Shown in pieces: positions 9,121 through 17,678 of a stretch of 64,000 nucleotides of DNA. The stretch is from Planctomycetaceae bacterium (GTDB taxonomy: Bacteria; Planctomycetota; Planctomycetia; Planctomycetales; Planctomycetaceae). Made by a program: the position numbers and the translations under genes. Position 1 is the first letter of the stretch, and the number at the start of each line of letters is the position of its first letter. Where the stretch lies: NCBI GenBank assembly GCA_017795105.1, contig CP051247.1:4248001-4312000 (forward strand). The letters run 5' to 3'. Under the pieces are notes generated by a model. The model was given only the letters and a program-made list of their open reading frames with translations. It was not told the origin of the DNA and searched no databases.

Positions 9121-10470
9121 ATGGCCAAAATAAACTGGTCGATCGGTGTCACAGTCGCGGCCCGCGGCCAAGGTACACTGCAAAGAACTCTCACAAGCAT
9201 TGAACATGCCGGCTTTCCGAAACCGCGTGTTTTTGCGGATGGCGCTGTAGATTTGCCCGATGGATTTGCTACGTCGTTGCGTGAACCACAAGTGGGGGGG
9301 TGGCCGAACTTTTGGCTAGCTATCACGGAGCTTGTTGCACGTGATCCAAATTGTGACATTTATCTGATTGTTCAAGACGATGTAGTGTTTAGCAGGGGGG
9401 TCAGTAATCTTGTTGAAGGCTGGAGAATTCCCGATGACTGCGGGGTATTCTCACTTTTTTGCCCGGCCTGCAACAACGGTCCTTTAGGTTTTCACAAAAT
9501 GCCTTCCGGGTACGGCATGGCTAGCGCACAGGCACTGGCGTTTCCACGTGAGAGAGTATTTGAGTTTCTGGCCCACCCGTGGACGGTAAATCATCGCCGT
9601 TCCTCGCCGAAGTCCAAACATTTTCGGGGTGATGGGTTACATCATATCGATGGGGCCGTCGGTGAGTGGTGCAAACGAGCAGAATTGAGCGCGTACACAC
9701 ATAGCCCGAGCTTGTCGCAACATATTGGGGTGACGTCGATCATGTATCCTCAACTGCGCAGCAAGCTGGATCGCCGCTTCGCCGATTGCTTTCCCGGTGA
9801 AAACGTCGATGCAGCCACCCTCTACCCGCTTTTCGACCAATTGAGGCAAACGTGGTGCAACGCTGGTGGAAACGTCGACTGGTGCCTGCCGGGTCATGTA
9901 TGGGCGGTCATAGCCGGAATGATAGAGCCCGGCTCGCGAACACTGGAATTCGGAAGTGGCTTATCGACAAAGCTCTTTCTCGACGCGAAGTGTGACCACA
10001 CAAGCTTAGAGCACGATCAGACCTGGCACGAACGCCTCACCAAGTGCTTTCCGGAATGCAGCGTCGCAGTACAGCTGTGTGAACTCAAAGGAAACCCTCT
10101 TTGGTACAGCTGGACGCCACCGTTCGAGCCATTCGACTTGATTCTCGTAGATGGTCCCACGGGGGCGATCGGCCGAATGGGACTACTTTCGTCGATCAAC
10201 AGGCTGATTCATGACAACTCGGTCATTGTTTTCGATGATGTTCGTCGCCCAGCAGAAGCAAAAGTCTGCGAGGCGCTTCGATGCCAACTCGGGTGGCAAC
10301 AAAAAGTTAGTACGGCCGGAAATTACGGCTTTGCGGTTCTCGCAAAATCGTTCGATGAGTCGACCTCGTTGGGACTTCCTCATCACCACTTTTCGGAGAT
10401 CAATGCATCGAGCTCTAGTTCCGCTTTGCGCTCCTCAGCTGCCGAGTCTTTTCCTTCTCCAGTCGAATGA
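9121..10470 (+). CDS. Bifunctional glycosyltransferase-methyltransferase
   Basis: 449 residues with two domains. Residues 1-240 look like a GT-A glycosyltransferase: WSIGVTVAARGQGTLQRTL at the N-terminus is typical of donor-binding strand 1, and IYLIVQDDVVFS carries a DxD-like metal site. A HIDGAVGEWC block and TSIMYP resemble acceptor-side motifs. Residues 265-420 are a class I SAM-dependent methyltransferase: LEFGSGLSTK is motif I, LEHDQTWHERL is the acidic loop, DLILVDGP is motif II and VIVFDDVRR follows. Such fusions occur in glycan pathways. The substrate is unknown. The next gene starts 8 bp downstream, so the two are translationally close. Confidence 0.75.
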   Translation: MAKINWSIGVTVAARGQGTLQRTLTSIEHAGFPKPRVFADGAVDLPDGFATSLREPQVGGWPNFWLAITELVARDPNCDIYLIVQDDVVFSRGVSNLVEGWRIPDDCGVFSLFCPACNNGPLGFHKMPSGYGMASAQALAFPRERVFEFLAHPWTVNHRRSSPKSKHFRGDGLHHIDGAVGEWCKRAELSAYTHSPSLSQHIGVTSIMYPQLRSKLDRRFADCFPGENVDAATLYPLFDQLRQTWCNAGGNVDWCLPGHVWAVIAGMIEPGSRTLEFGSGLSTKLFLDAKCDHTSLEHDQTWHERLTKCFPECSVAVQLCELKGNPLWYSWTPPFEPFDLILVDGPTGAIGRMGLLSSINRLIHDNSVIVFDDVRRPAEAKVCEALRCQLGWQQKVSTAGNYGFAVLAKSFDESTSLGLPHHHFSEINASSSSSALRSSAAESFPSPVE

Positions 10471-10477
10471 TTCCATC

Positions 10478-11320
10478 ATGCCAGGCAATGCTCTCCTGAC
10501 GCTCTTTAAATCCACCAACTTCGGCACTGTCGCCCAAGCCAGCGCACTTGCCCGTGCCACATCTTCGACGGTCGTCAACTATGTCGACGAAAAGCGACTA
10601 AAATATTACCGTGCGCGACGATCGGAATCTGTCGAAGCATTCGTAACGTGGAACACTGAATTCAAACTGACCAAGAAGTTACGTTCATCGGAGGAAATCG
10701 TCCGTCACCTGAATGAACACTACGATCGCGTGATCGTCGGAAGCGACGAACTTCTCAAATTCAGAACTGCGAAACACAGAGGGGTATTTCTCCAGGATTT
10801 CCCCACTGCGTTCTGGCTTCCGCGGACAGTGAACATTCGCAAGGTTCTTTACGCCGCAAGTATTGGCCCCATTCATTATGGTGACGTGGCCCCGCAGCAT
10901 CTCAAGCAAGCAGTAGAGATGCTGGAAGATTTTGAATACTTGAGCGTACGGGATCAGCACACTTGGGACTTTATCCGTCACAGTAGTCCTGTTCTCGCTC
11001 GACGCGTTGAACTGGTTCCTGACCCAACTTGGTTGTACTGGCCCCGTGTATTGTTTGAAACACCGTTACAGTTCATGAAGACAACCGGTGTGGCCAACTC
11101 GTTTCACAATCTAACCACTCATCTGATGAGATGCCATAAAGTCGATCGGGTCAGTGACTCGCGTCCTAAGACAACAGAGCTGGCAAGTGACTTTCGAATT
11201 AGTGACTGGGATGAGAATCGGATCATTCAACAATGCATGGATTTGCGAACCGCTGGTTGGAACTTCATCGAAAAGGCCGGGCTAAATGCAGAAGTCTCTC
11301 CTGAGCCAGCAGTACACTGA
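10478..11320 (+). CDS. Polysaccharide pyruvyl transferase-like protein
   Basis: The frame is open from 10211, but the upstream part lies antiphase over the previous gene. The ATG at 10478, eight bases after its stop, gives a 280-residue protein starting with a Rossmann-like strand (ALLTLFKSTNFGTVAQASAL). Other recognisable blocks are YDRVIVGSDELLKF, VLYAASIG, YLSVRDQHTWDF and ELVPDPTWLYW, the usual order in the PF04230 family (CsaB/WcaK type), which attaches pyruvate to sugars of cell-surface polymers. It is shorter than most members (about 330-400) and the C-terminal lobe appears reduced. Its 3' end overlaps the next gene by 35 bp. Confidence 0.7.
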   Translation: MPGNALLTLFKSTNFGTVAQASALARATSSTVVNYVDEKRLKYYRARRSESVEAFVTWNTEFKLTKKLRSSEEIVRHLNEHYDRVIVGSDELLKFRTAKHRGVFLQDFPTAFWLPRTVNIRKVLYAASIGPIHYGDVAPQHLKQAVEMLEDFEYLSVRDQHTWDFIRHSSPVLARRVELVPDPTWLYWPRVLFETPLQFMKTTGVANSFHNLTTHLMRCHKVDRVSDSRPKTTELASDFRISDWDENRIIQQCMDLRTAGWNFIEKAGLNAEVSPEPAVH

Positions 11321-12140
11321 CGGTGATTGTACAGTTAGGGCTGTTCCGCTTCGCACGCTAACGACGCTTCGGCTGGGAGGCGTCGCGTCGGTGATCACGC
11401 CCAATCATGAAGCGGCGCTGGTGGAGTGCTTGACGCGAATCGGCCGGGAGGGAGCGCGTTATCATATTCTGGGTAACGGATCAAACACTCTGGCTACAGA
11501 TGATCCACTTGAAACCCCAGTACTTCACACAAAGCGTCTCAACAATGTGTCGTTCTGTGGAAACTTGATCGAAGTCAGTGCCGGATGTATGTTGCCTCGA
11601 CTGATCCGACAAGCCGCTGAAGAGAATCTCGGCGGAATCGAATACCTCGCATCGGTCCCGGGGACGATCGGCGGTGCCATCTGCATGAACGCTGGTCGCG
11701 GCGAACGATCGGGAGTTTCAATTAATGAACGCGTGATTTCCGTGAGGCTCTTCGATGGTAAGCGCATCCGAACCTTTAGTCGCCAGCAGCTAAACTCCTC
11801 ATATCGCTGGACAGTATTTCGCGATCATCCCGAGTTCTGCATTCTATCAGCAAAACTGCGACTCGACTCAATACCTCGCGAAGAGGTGCTCAAGAGAGTG
11901 GCATCGAGGCTCGAGCGCACGAGAAAACTCGAGGACCATTCGGGGCCAAACGCAGGTAGCGTGTTCAGAGTCAAGAAGCAATTTGCATCGCTCGCAGGAC
12001 GGTCCGTAGGCAACGCAAGGTTCTCGGCCCTAACACCTAACTGGATCCTTAGCACGGGTGCCAGTTCTCGTGAGTTGGTAGACCTGATTGAAAAAGTTGG
12101 ATCGCTTGATGAGCTTGAGTGGTCGGTCTGGCAGTCATAG
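11286..12140 (+). CDS. murB: MurB-like UDP-N-acetylenolpyruvoylglucosamine reductase
   Basis: 284 residues. MurB family motifs are plain: TTLRLGG near the N-terminus, LGNGSN and GIEYLASVPGTIGGAICMNAG for FAD binding, the catalytic-region SSYRW, and PNAGSVFR, which carries the proton-donor Ser. MurB reduces UDP-GlcNAc-enolpyruvate to UDP-MurNAc with FAD and NADPH. The protein is short at the C-terminus: the usual block before the terminal LE-x-x-V motif is compressed. Its context is a surface glycan cassette, not a mur/dcw cluster. It may therefore be a paralogue working on a different sugar. Overlap with the pyruvyl transferase-like gene implies coupling. Whether it is the housekeeping enzyme cannot be decided here. 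Confidence 0.75.
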   Translation: MQKSLLSQQYTDGDCTVRAVPLRTLTTLRLGGVASVITPNHEAALVECLTRIGREGARYHILGNGSNTLATDDPLETPVLHTKRLNNVSFCGNLIEVSAGCMLPRLIRQAAEENLGGIEYLASVPGTIGGAICMNAGRGERSGVSINERVISVRLFDGKRIRTFSRQQLNSSYRWTVFRDHPEFCILSAKLRLDSIPREEVLKRVASRLERTRKLEDHSGPNAGSVFRVKKQFASLAGRSVGNARFSALTPNWILSTGASSRELVDLIEKVGSLDELEWSVWQS

Positions 12141-12797
12141 GTCGCAGGCAGAGAGCGGCCGTGGATAAATCTATTCACTGCTTTTCGAGTCTAGCGATGG
12201 AATCATTCCCGAATCGATCGCAGTGTTATTCACTGCATAACGCATTCTGCGTAGTAAAGAGCAAGTAAGCCAAATCTCGGCCGTAGTTTGCTCTGGGTTA
12301 GGACAATTCGGAAGCACATTTGCGGCACTTCGTTGTCTCGAAATGCACCCAATCGGCACTCGACGACGTTTGATTAATGCGATTATCAAACAATCACTAC
12401 GGCTTTAAGAGTAGATCACAATTGCAATCGCTTTTTTTATCGATGCCTAGGGGACTTGAACCCCGCTCCGCCGCCGGCCTATCGGCAGACGTGCCTTGCC
12501 GTTGCGGCGGGTGCCGCCCCGCCGGCGCTGCAAATGCGCTGCATCGCTCCGGCAGCGCTTTCCTCTGCTTGGCATCGCTTGACGCCGATCTGCTAACTGT
12601 CCACTTTGCCTGGGAAAAAATTTCTCCGGTCCTCCGACAGGCCATCCTCGCCCTCGTCGCCGCGGCCGAATGACAGCTTGTACCGTGCAATCAGCCTATT
12701 GCGGCATTCACGCCACCTAAATGGCGTGGCTTGCGGGATTTGGTAGAATCCACCATTGCCAACGAGAGATTAGTCTTGCAGTTAAGGGGGCGGCAGC
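12141..12797. other. 657-bp gap: junction of surface-gene block and mobile DNA, with possible integration scar
   Basis: No convincing complete gene. At 12440-12470 the plus strand reads GGGGACTTGAACCCC, the reverse complement of a tRNA T-arm. The open frame continues to 12673 and ends in a segment (DADLLTVHFAW, then VLRQAILALV) resembling small C-terminal tails I recall downstream of planctomycete integrase/attachment sites. No D-arm or anticodon arm can be folded next to it, so it is not a tRNA gene. A 7-bp hairpin (CACGCCA/TGGCGTG) lies at 12709-12728, and an extended -10 (TGGTAGAAT) at 12741-12749 may serve the Gabija genes. Confidence 0.4.
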
Positions 12798-14624
12798 ATG
12801 CGCCTTAGCCGTATCGTTATCCGAGGGTTTCGCAATTTCCAGCATCTCGACGTTGAAGTCAACGACGCCGTAACCTGCATTGTCGGGGAAAATAACACGG
12901 GCAAAACCAATCTGGTACTGGCGTTGCGCCTGGCCATCGACGCCGGCCTCTCGTCTACCTACCGCAGTCTTACGCATGAGGATTTCTGCGCGGGAACGGA
13001 CATCAGCCAGCCCACGCAGGTGATGGTGTCGCTGGAGTTCCGCGACTTCAAGAAGAAAGACAATGAAGAAGGAATGCTGATGCATTGCGTGGTTGCCGAC
13101 AACCTCGCTCGCATCACCTACCGATTTCGTCCACGGAAGCCGGCGATCGAAAAGTTCAATAGTGGCGAGCTGACGTCGCTCACCCTCGCCGACTATCACT
13201 ACCAGATGCGCGGTGGCAACAAGGGAGACGTCGACCCGGCAACGGCGACATGGGACCAAGAATTCGGCAACTCCATCGACTTCGAGGAGCTGTCGCAGGC
13301 CTATTTGGTGGTGTCGCTGGAGCCGCTGCGTGATGTCGAGCAACGCCTGCGGCAGATGCGGCATTCGCCGCTGGGTCGCCTGCTGACGTCTGCCGATATC
13401 AAGAAGGAAGAGCAGGACGAACTGGTCGGTTTCCTGCAGGATGCAAATAAGAAAATATCGGGCAGCAAGACGATTTCCAAAGTGGGAGGCGAAATTAAGA
13501 AGTCGATGGATAAAACTGCCGGTAAAGCGTTCACCATGGGGGTTGAATTAGGCATGGCCTCGCCTGCCTTCAGCGATATTTCGCGAAACCTGACCGTGCT
13601 CCTGTCCAACAAGGCGACGAAGCAGTTCGAGCCGAACCGAAACGGGCTTGGACTGAACAATATTCTTTACATCAGCATGTTGTTGGCATTCTTCTCACGT
13701 CGCGTTAAAGAGGCGAAGCGGGCCGGACAATTGCTCATCGTCGAAGAGCCGGAAGCACACCTCCACCCGCAACTGCAGCGAATCCTTTATTCTTCCCTAC
13801 GGTCAGATGATGCACAGGCGATCATTACCACCCACAGCACGCACATCACATCTCAGGCCCCGCTTGAATCGATGATCGTTTTGACCGACGACGGAACGGT
13901 GTCAACGCACTCGTCCGTGCCGGCCAGTGCAGCAAACCTAACGCCGAAGGAAATTGCTGATCTGGAGCGATACCTGGATGCCACACGATCGACCCTGTTG
14001 TTCGCACGTAGGGTGGTTCTGGTCGAGGGGCCGGCAGAACTATTCCTGCTGCCACCTCTGGTCGAACATGTGCTGAAGATCGACCTAGACGAAGAAGGCG
14101 TTTCGGTTATCCCCATCCACGGCGCCCATTTCGACGCCTACTCCAAGCTCTTCGGTCCGACCTCCATCGCAAAGAAATGCTCGATCATCACAGATGGGGA
14201 TGCACAGAATCAGAAGGAAGCGGCCGAGGAACTGGAGGACGACGCGACCGACGACGTGGGGTACGGGCGGATCGAGAAACTGAAAAAAATGGCGAACAAC
14301 CATCTTAAGGTATTCATCGGTGAAACTACTTTCGAGATGGAACTCACCATGCCGGGCACGTTGCCGATGTTCGCCGCTGCCTGCAAAGAGCTGGGGGCAC
14401 CCAAGACGTCGGCCTTCCTCGAAAAACTGGGAAACGAACTCGCTGGGTTGGCAACGCTGTCGGCTGAGCAACAACATGAGCTTGAAAAGGCGCGAAGAAA
14501 GGTACTCGCGGCCTCTAAGCGGTTTTCAAAGGGGCGTTTTGCGCAGGTTGCGTCGAAGCACGTTGACAAGGCAAGCGACATGCCGCAATACCTTCGCGAA
14601 GCGATTAAGTGGGTGGCGGAATGA
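12798..14624 (+). CDS. gajA: Gabija anti-phage protein GajA (OLD-family ATPase/TOPRIM nuclease)
   Basis: 608 residues. The N-terminus is an SMC/RecF-like ATPase head: GENNTGKTNL is the Walker A site and LLIVEEPEAHLHPQLQ the signature/Walker B region. The C-terminal half is a TOPRIM domain with VVLVEGPAELFLL (catalytic Glu) and IITDGDA (Asp-x-Asp). This is the OLD nuclease architecture. GajA is known to be a nicking DNA endonuclease held off by nucleotides and released when phage depletes them. The gene overlaps the helicase gene by ATGA, the standard Gabija arrangement. Upstream, AAGGGGG lies 8 bases before the ATG. Lone OLD nucleases exist, but the adjacent helicase makes Gabija the best call. 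Confidence 0.88.
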   Translation: MRLSRIVIRGFRNFQHLDVEVNDAVTCIVGENNTGKTNLVLALRLAIDAGLSSTYRSLTHEDFCAGTDISQPTQVMVSLEFRDFKKKDNEEGMLMHCVVADNLARITYRFRPRKPAIEKFNSGELTSLTLADYHYQMRGGNKGDVDPATATWDQEFGNSIDFEELSQAYLVVSLEPLRDVEQRLRQMRHSPLGRLLTSADIKKEEQDELVGFLQDANKKISGSKTISKVGGEIKKSMDKTAGKAFTMGVELGMASPAFSDISRNLTVLLSNKATKQFEPNRNGLGLNNILYISMLLAFFSRRVKEAKRAGQLLIVEEPEAHLHPQLQRILYSSLRSDDAQAIITTHSTHITSQAPLESMIVLTDDGTVSTHSSVPASAANLTPKEIADLERYLDATRSTLLFARRVVLVEGPAELFLLPPLVEHVLKIDLDEEGVSVIPIHGAHFDAYSKLFGPTSIAKKCSIITDGDAQNQKEAAEELEDDATDDVGYGRIEKLKKMANNHLKVFIGETTFEMELTMPGTLPMFAAACKELGAPKTSAFLEKLGNELAGLATLSAEQQHELEKARRKVLAASKRFSKGRFAQVASKHVDKASDMPQYLREAIKWVAE

Positions 14625-16372
14625 TCCCCCTAACCGAAGACCAACAAGAAGCGGTCAACCATCCCGACTCGCTAGCGCTGATTTCGTGCCCCGGAAGCGG
14701 GAAGACGCGCACTATCATCGCCAAGCTCCTGCGCTGTATAGATGATGTTCGTGACACGCCGCGGCGTATCGCCTGCATTACCTTCACCGTTGCGGGCGTA
14801 GAAGAAATAGAGCGCCGCCTGCGTGAATACAGCACATACGAAGACAGTATGCACTGTGAAGTCTCCACAATTCATGCGTTCTGCCTGACAAATATACTCA
14901 GGCCACATGCGCACTTCTTGCCGCACCTCAAAGGCGATTGGGAAATCGTCACGACAGACGATGACTGGTACCAAGGTATCGTGAAGGAACTGTCGGAGAA
15001 ATATGACTTGGATCGGCGAGTGCGCGATGACTTTGAACAGGTGCAGCGGACCCTGCCAGATGGGAAGCCGACCACAACCCGCCTTCCAGACAAAGCCATC
15101 GCTGAGTTCTGCGAGCGGCTCGATGCCGAGCGGAAGGTCACGCTGAACGACATTGTGTACTTTTCAGCGAAACTGGTGGAAGCACACGATTTCATCGCGA
15201 GCGCACTGGCGGCGCGATTCGCCTGGTACATTGTCGACGAGTTCCAGGACACGACAGTAGCCCAGGCGCGGATGCTCTGGCGAGTCTTCAAGGAAGAGCG
15301 TTCCAAAATGTTCATCGTCGGTGACCCGAACCAGTCTATCCTCAGCGTCGCCGGGGCCAAGCCGGAGCTTATGGAGGCGTTCGCCAAAAAGATCAAGGCT
15401 CGGACCGATTGTAGGTTGAGCGGCAATTTCCGGAGTTCGCAGTTGATTGTGGATAAGGCGCAGCTGTTGTGCCCGACTGACCCGGCAATGAAGGCGGTTG
15501 GAGAACATAAGGATTTCAAGGTGCCGCCAATCTACCGGCACTGCCGTTCCGCTGTCGAAGCGATCATCGATCACTTCCTTCCCGCGGTGGATGAGCTGGA
15601 CATCAGCCTAGGTGAGACAGCTATTCTGGCGCCATGGTGGACGGACCTGCCGCCAATCGGAAAGGCGTTGCGCAATCAGGGGATCGGGGTCGTTGGGCCT
15701 GGGTCTCGGCCATATCGAAGAAAGCACGACTTTGCGCTCCTGTCGGAGGCGCTTGCAGCGTACCTTGGAGCAGAGTCATGCAATGCCGCGGCGGCGGTGC
15801 AGAAGGCGCTCTTCATCACCTTGGCAAACGTGACCGACACCACGGTCTGGACATTGTATAAATACCATGGGCGGGTAATCGTGTTTCGCCTCATCAATGC
15901 GGCGAGGGCTGTCCGCGAACAACACGAAGCTGCCGCTGAGTGGTTGACCAATACCGCGGCAGCCTGCGAGGAAGTTCTCATCGAAGAGGAATTGCTGACC
16001 GACAGCAATCGCGGGGTGTTTATCAATTCTGCTCAGGGAATGATCGCCGACATGGAACGCAATGGCGTCGACGTGCCGAATACGCCGGTGGTAGACCTCG
16101 GTATGGTAGCGTTGCCGGACAACTGCATCACCTTGCTGACGATGCATAAATCCAAAGGTCGTGAGTTCGATGCTGTCGCGGTCGTGAATCTTCATGACGG
16201 GAGGGTGCCGTTCTTCGGCTGCAAGACAAATCAAGAGCGTGATGAGTACCGGCGGTTATTGTTCGTTGCCACTACGAGGGCAAGAAAGCTGCTGATGTAC
16301 TTTACTGACAGCAGCAACGAGTGGAACACCCCATCGCCCTACCTCGGTCCTTCCGGCCTGAAAATGCAATGA
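14621..16372 (+). CDS. gajB: Gabija anti-phage protein GajB (UvrD-like helicase)
   Basis: 583 residues from the ATG that overlaps the gajA stop; a GTG 12 bases earlier is possible but less likely. Superfamily 1A motifs are in order: LTEDQQEAV (Q motif), SCPGSGKT (I), ITFTVAGVEEI (Ia), IVDEFQDT (II), FIVGDPNQSIL (III), LSGNFRSS (IV), LLTMHKSKGREFD (V) and VATTRARK (VI). It is a little longer than GajB of Bacillus cereus (about 490). GajB is thought to sense DNA ends or activate GajA by NTP hydrolysis. No third gene belongs to the unit; the next 170 bp are non-coding. Confidence 0.88.
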   Translation: MIPLTEDQQEAVNHPDSLALISCPGSGKTRTIIAKLLRCIDDVRDTPRRIACITFTVAGVEEIERRLREYSTYEDSMHCEVSTIHAFCLTNILRPHAHFLPHLKGDWEIVTTDDDWYQGIVKELSEKYDLDRRVRDDFEQVQRTLPDGKPTTTRLPDKAIAEFCERLDAERKVTLNDIVYFSAKLVEAHDFIASALAARFAWYIVDEFQDTTVAQARMLWRVFKEERSKMFIVGDPNQSILSVAGAKPELMEAFAKKIKARTDCRLSGNFRSSQLIVDKAQLLCPTDPAMKAVGEHKDFKVPPIYRHCRSAVEAIIDHFLPAVDELDISLGETAILAPWWTDLPPIGKALRNQGIGVVGPGSRPYRRKHDFALLSEALAAYLGAESCNAAAAVQKALFITLANVTDTTVWTLYKYHGRVIVFRLINAARAVREQHEAAAEWLTNTAAACEEVLIEEELLTDSNRGVFINSAQGMIADMERNGVDVPNTPVVDLGMVALPDNCITLLTMHKSKGREFDAVAVVNLHDGRVPFFGCKTNQERDEYRRLLFVATTRARKLLMYFTDSSNEWNTPSPYLGPSGLKMQ

Positions 16373-16545
16373 GTTCGGGCGCTGCTTTTTCATAATCCGC
16401 TTTCCCTACTCGCACTTCGAGGCTAGGCGGGCCGTCACGCCCTTATGCTTTTCTCGGGTGCTGATCCAGGCTTGTGCGGTTGTCACAGCTGGGATGGAAG
16501 CGGAGGAATCGGACCCTTTAATGGTCAGGATGACATATACCGATA

Positions 16546-16971
16546 TCAATAGGTTACAGCAGGTGCCGGCAACGGAAGGTGAGCATCTTCTTGCTGATTG
16601 GTTCTAAGCGATGTCGCCTGTCCATTGCCCGGTGGAACGCAACGTACACTTGCAACTTTGATTCCCCTATCGGTGAGGACGAAGCAGGTCGCATGAGAGA
16701 ATGTGAGATTGCCTGTTGGGCGAAACTCACGACCATCGTCGCCTTCGATTGTTACCTCGCGACCGTGCTCGACGAAGCTCTTGAGGACGAGCCAGCGCAG
16801 ATCCGTTTCGCTTGCTCCTAGGTTCAGAAGTCGGCGTATCGATACTGCGAAGTCCCACGCCTTTCTGTCCGTATCTACAGCGTACTTGGAGGCTTGAAGC
16901 AATGCCTCTAGTGCCGGCCGAAGCCTGTGGGGTATTTCGGATATCGCTCGCTGTTCAGCGCGGCCCATCAC
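16546..16971 (-). CDS. Planctomycete conserved protein, probably C-terminally truncated
   Basis: 141 residues. The core (AWDFAVSIRRLL, then DLRWLVLKSFVEHGREVT, then FRPTGNLTFSHATCFVLT) matches a small protein family that I recall as recurrent in Planctomycetes, often near integrated or repeated DNA. Full members continue for another hundred residues after the CFVLT block. Here the sequence degenerates into an unrelated tail before the stop at 16546, so the 3' half seems lost. Function unknown. It lies convergent to gajB, in a stretch otherwise lacking genes, consistent with a junction between inserted modules. Confidence 0.6.
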   Translation of the reverse strand: MMGRAEQRAISEIPHRLRPALEALLQASKYAVDTDRKAWDFAVSIRRLLNLGASETDLRWLVLKSFVEHGREVTIEGDDGREFRPTGNLTFSHATCFVLTDRGIKVASVRCVPPGNGQATSLRTNQQEDAHLPLPAPAVTY

Positions 16972-17678
16972 TTTCGCTCTCAGTGAGGCGATGACTTCAC
17001 CTCGGTCAAGTCCATCGCAAATCCTTAAATATGGTCATCCGTGCATTTGTTTTTACCGCACATCTTGGGGAATATCAACTAAGCAAGCGACGGCAGTCCA
17101 TGCTTTATTGGAACTGGAGTTCCGGTCGATTCGCTATCTGTTGTGGTGCACGGCAGCAAAGGGGAACGGGATAGCGAGAATTCCTGTTTGGATTCCTCAC
17201 TCACCAACGGTAAGAGAGCCCTGCATTGCGAGGAATGCAGGGCAATATGCGGTTTTCCGACGCAGTGATCGTGCTCTCCGAGCGAAACGGCGTTCTTCAA
17301 CTGGCTCCGTTCCGCCGACTGCGGTCGGTGAGGGCCTCAGAATCCGTGTCGGAAGAGCACATTGGCGACCAAACTTAGACATTCAGGTGACGTAGAACGA
17401 GTGGGTGTATCATGGACGGGATGCTGCCGCGGCGCTGCAAGCTGAAGCAGATTTAACGACATTAATACCGAATATACAATATCGCGCATCAGAGGAGCAC
17501 CACTTTAGCGAGTGGGGCGATCCTAGAGGTATGGGGCAAGGTGGAATCCTCAACCACCTCACTGTGATAATATAACTTATGGAAAGTACCGCGTGTCCGC
17601 CAACGTATCTTCGACAATTTAGAGCGTCTCGTTGCAGCTGGAGGAACCGGAAACGACGGGTTTGGATTTCCATCGTGA
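16972..17678. other. 707-bp region without a credible gene
   Basis: Several short frames are present but none has homologous-looking sequence or a ribosome-binding site. The only marked structure is a perfect 10-bp hairpin with 6-base loop (GCCCTGCATT/AATGCAGGGC) at 17218-17243, without a T-tract. This is probably decayed DNA between modules. Confidence 0.5.

Noticed and set aside
12440..12475. tRNA gene on the minus strand
   Set aside because: Only a T-arm-like stretch is present; no anticodon or D-arm can be folded.
16493..16520. Second ssrA attachment copy (GCGGAGGAATCGGACCC)
   Set aside because: Several mismatches and gaps compared with the tmRNA 3' end; not enough to call an att site.
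17410..17673. 87-residue minus-strand frame
   Set aside because: No ribosome-binding site or recognisable pattern; lies in apparently decayed DNA.
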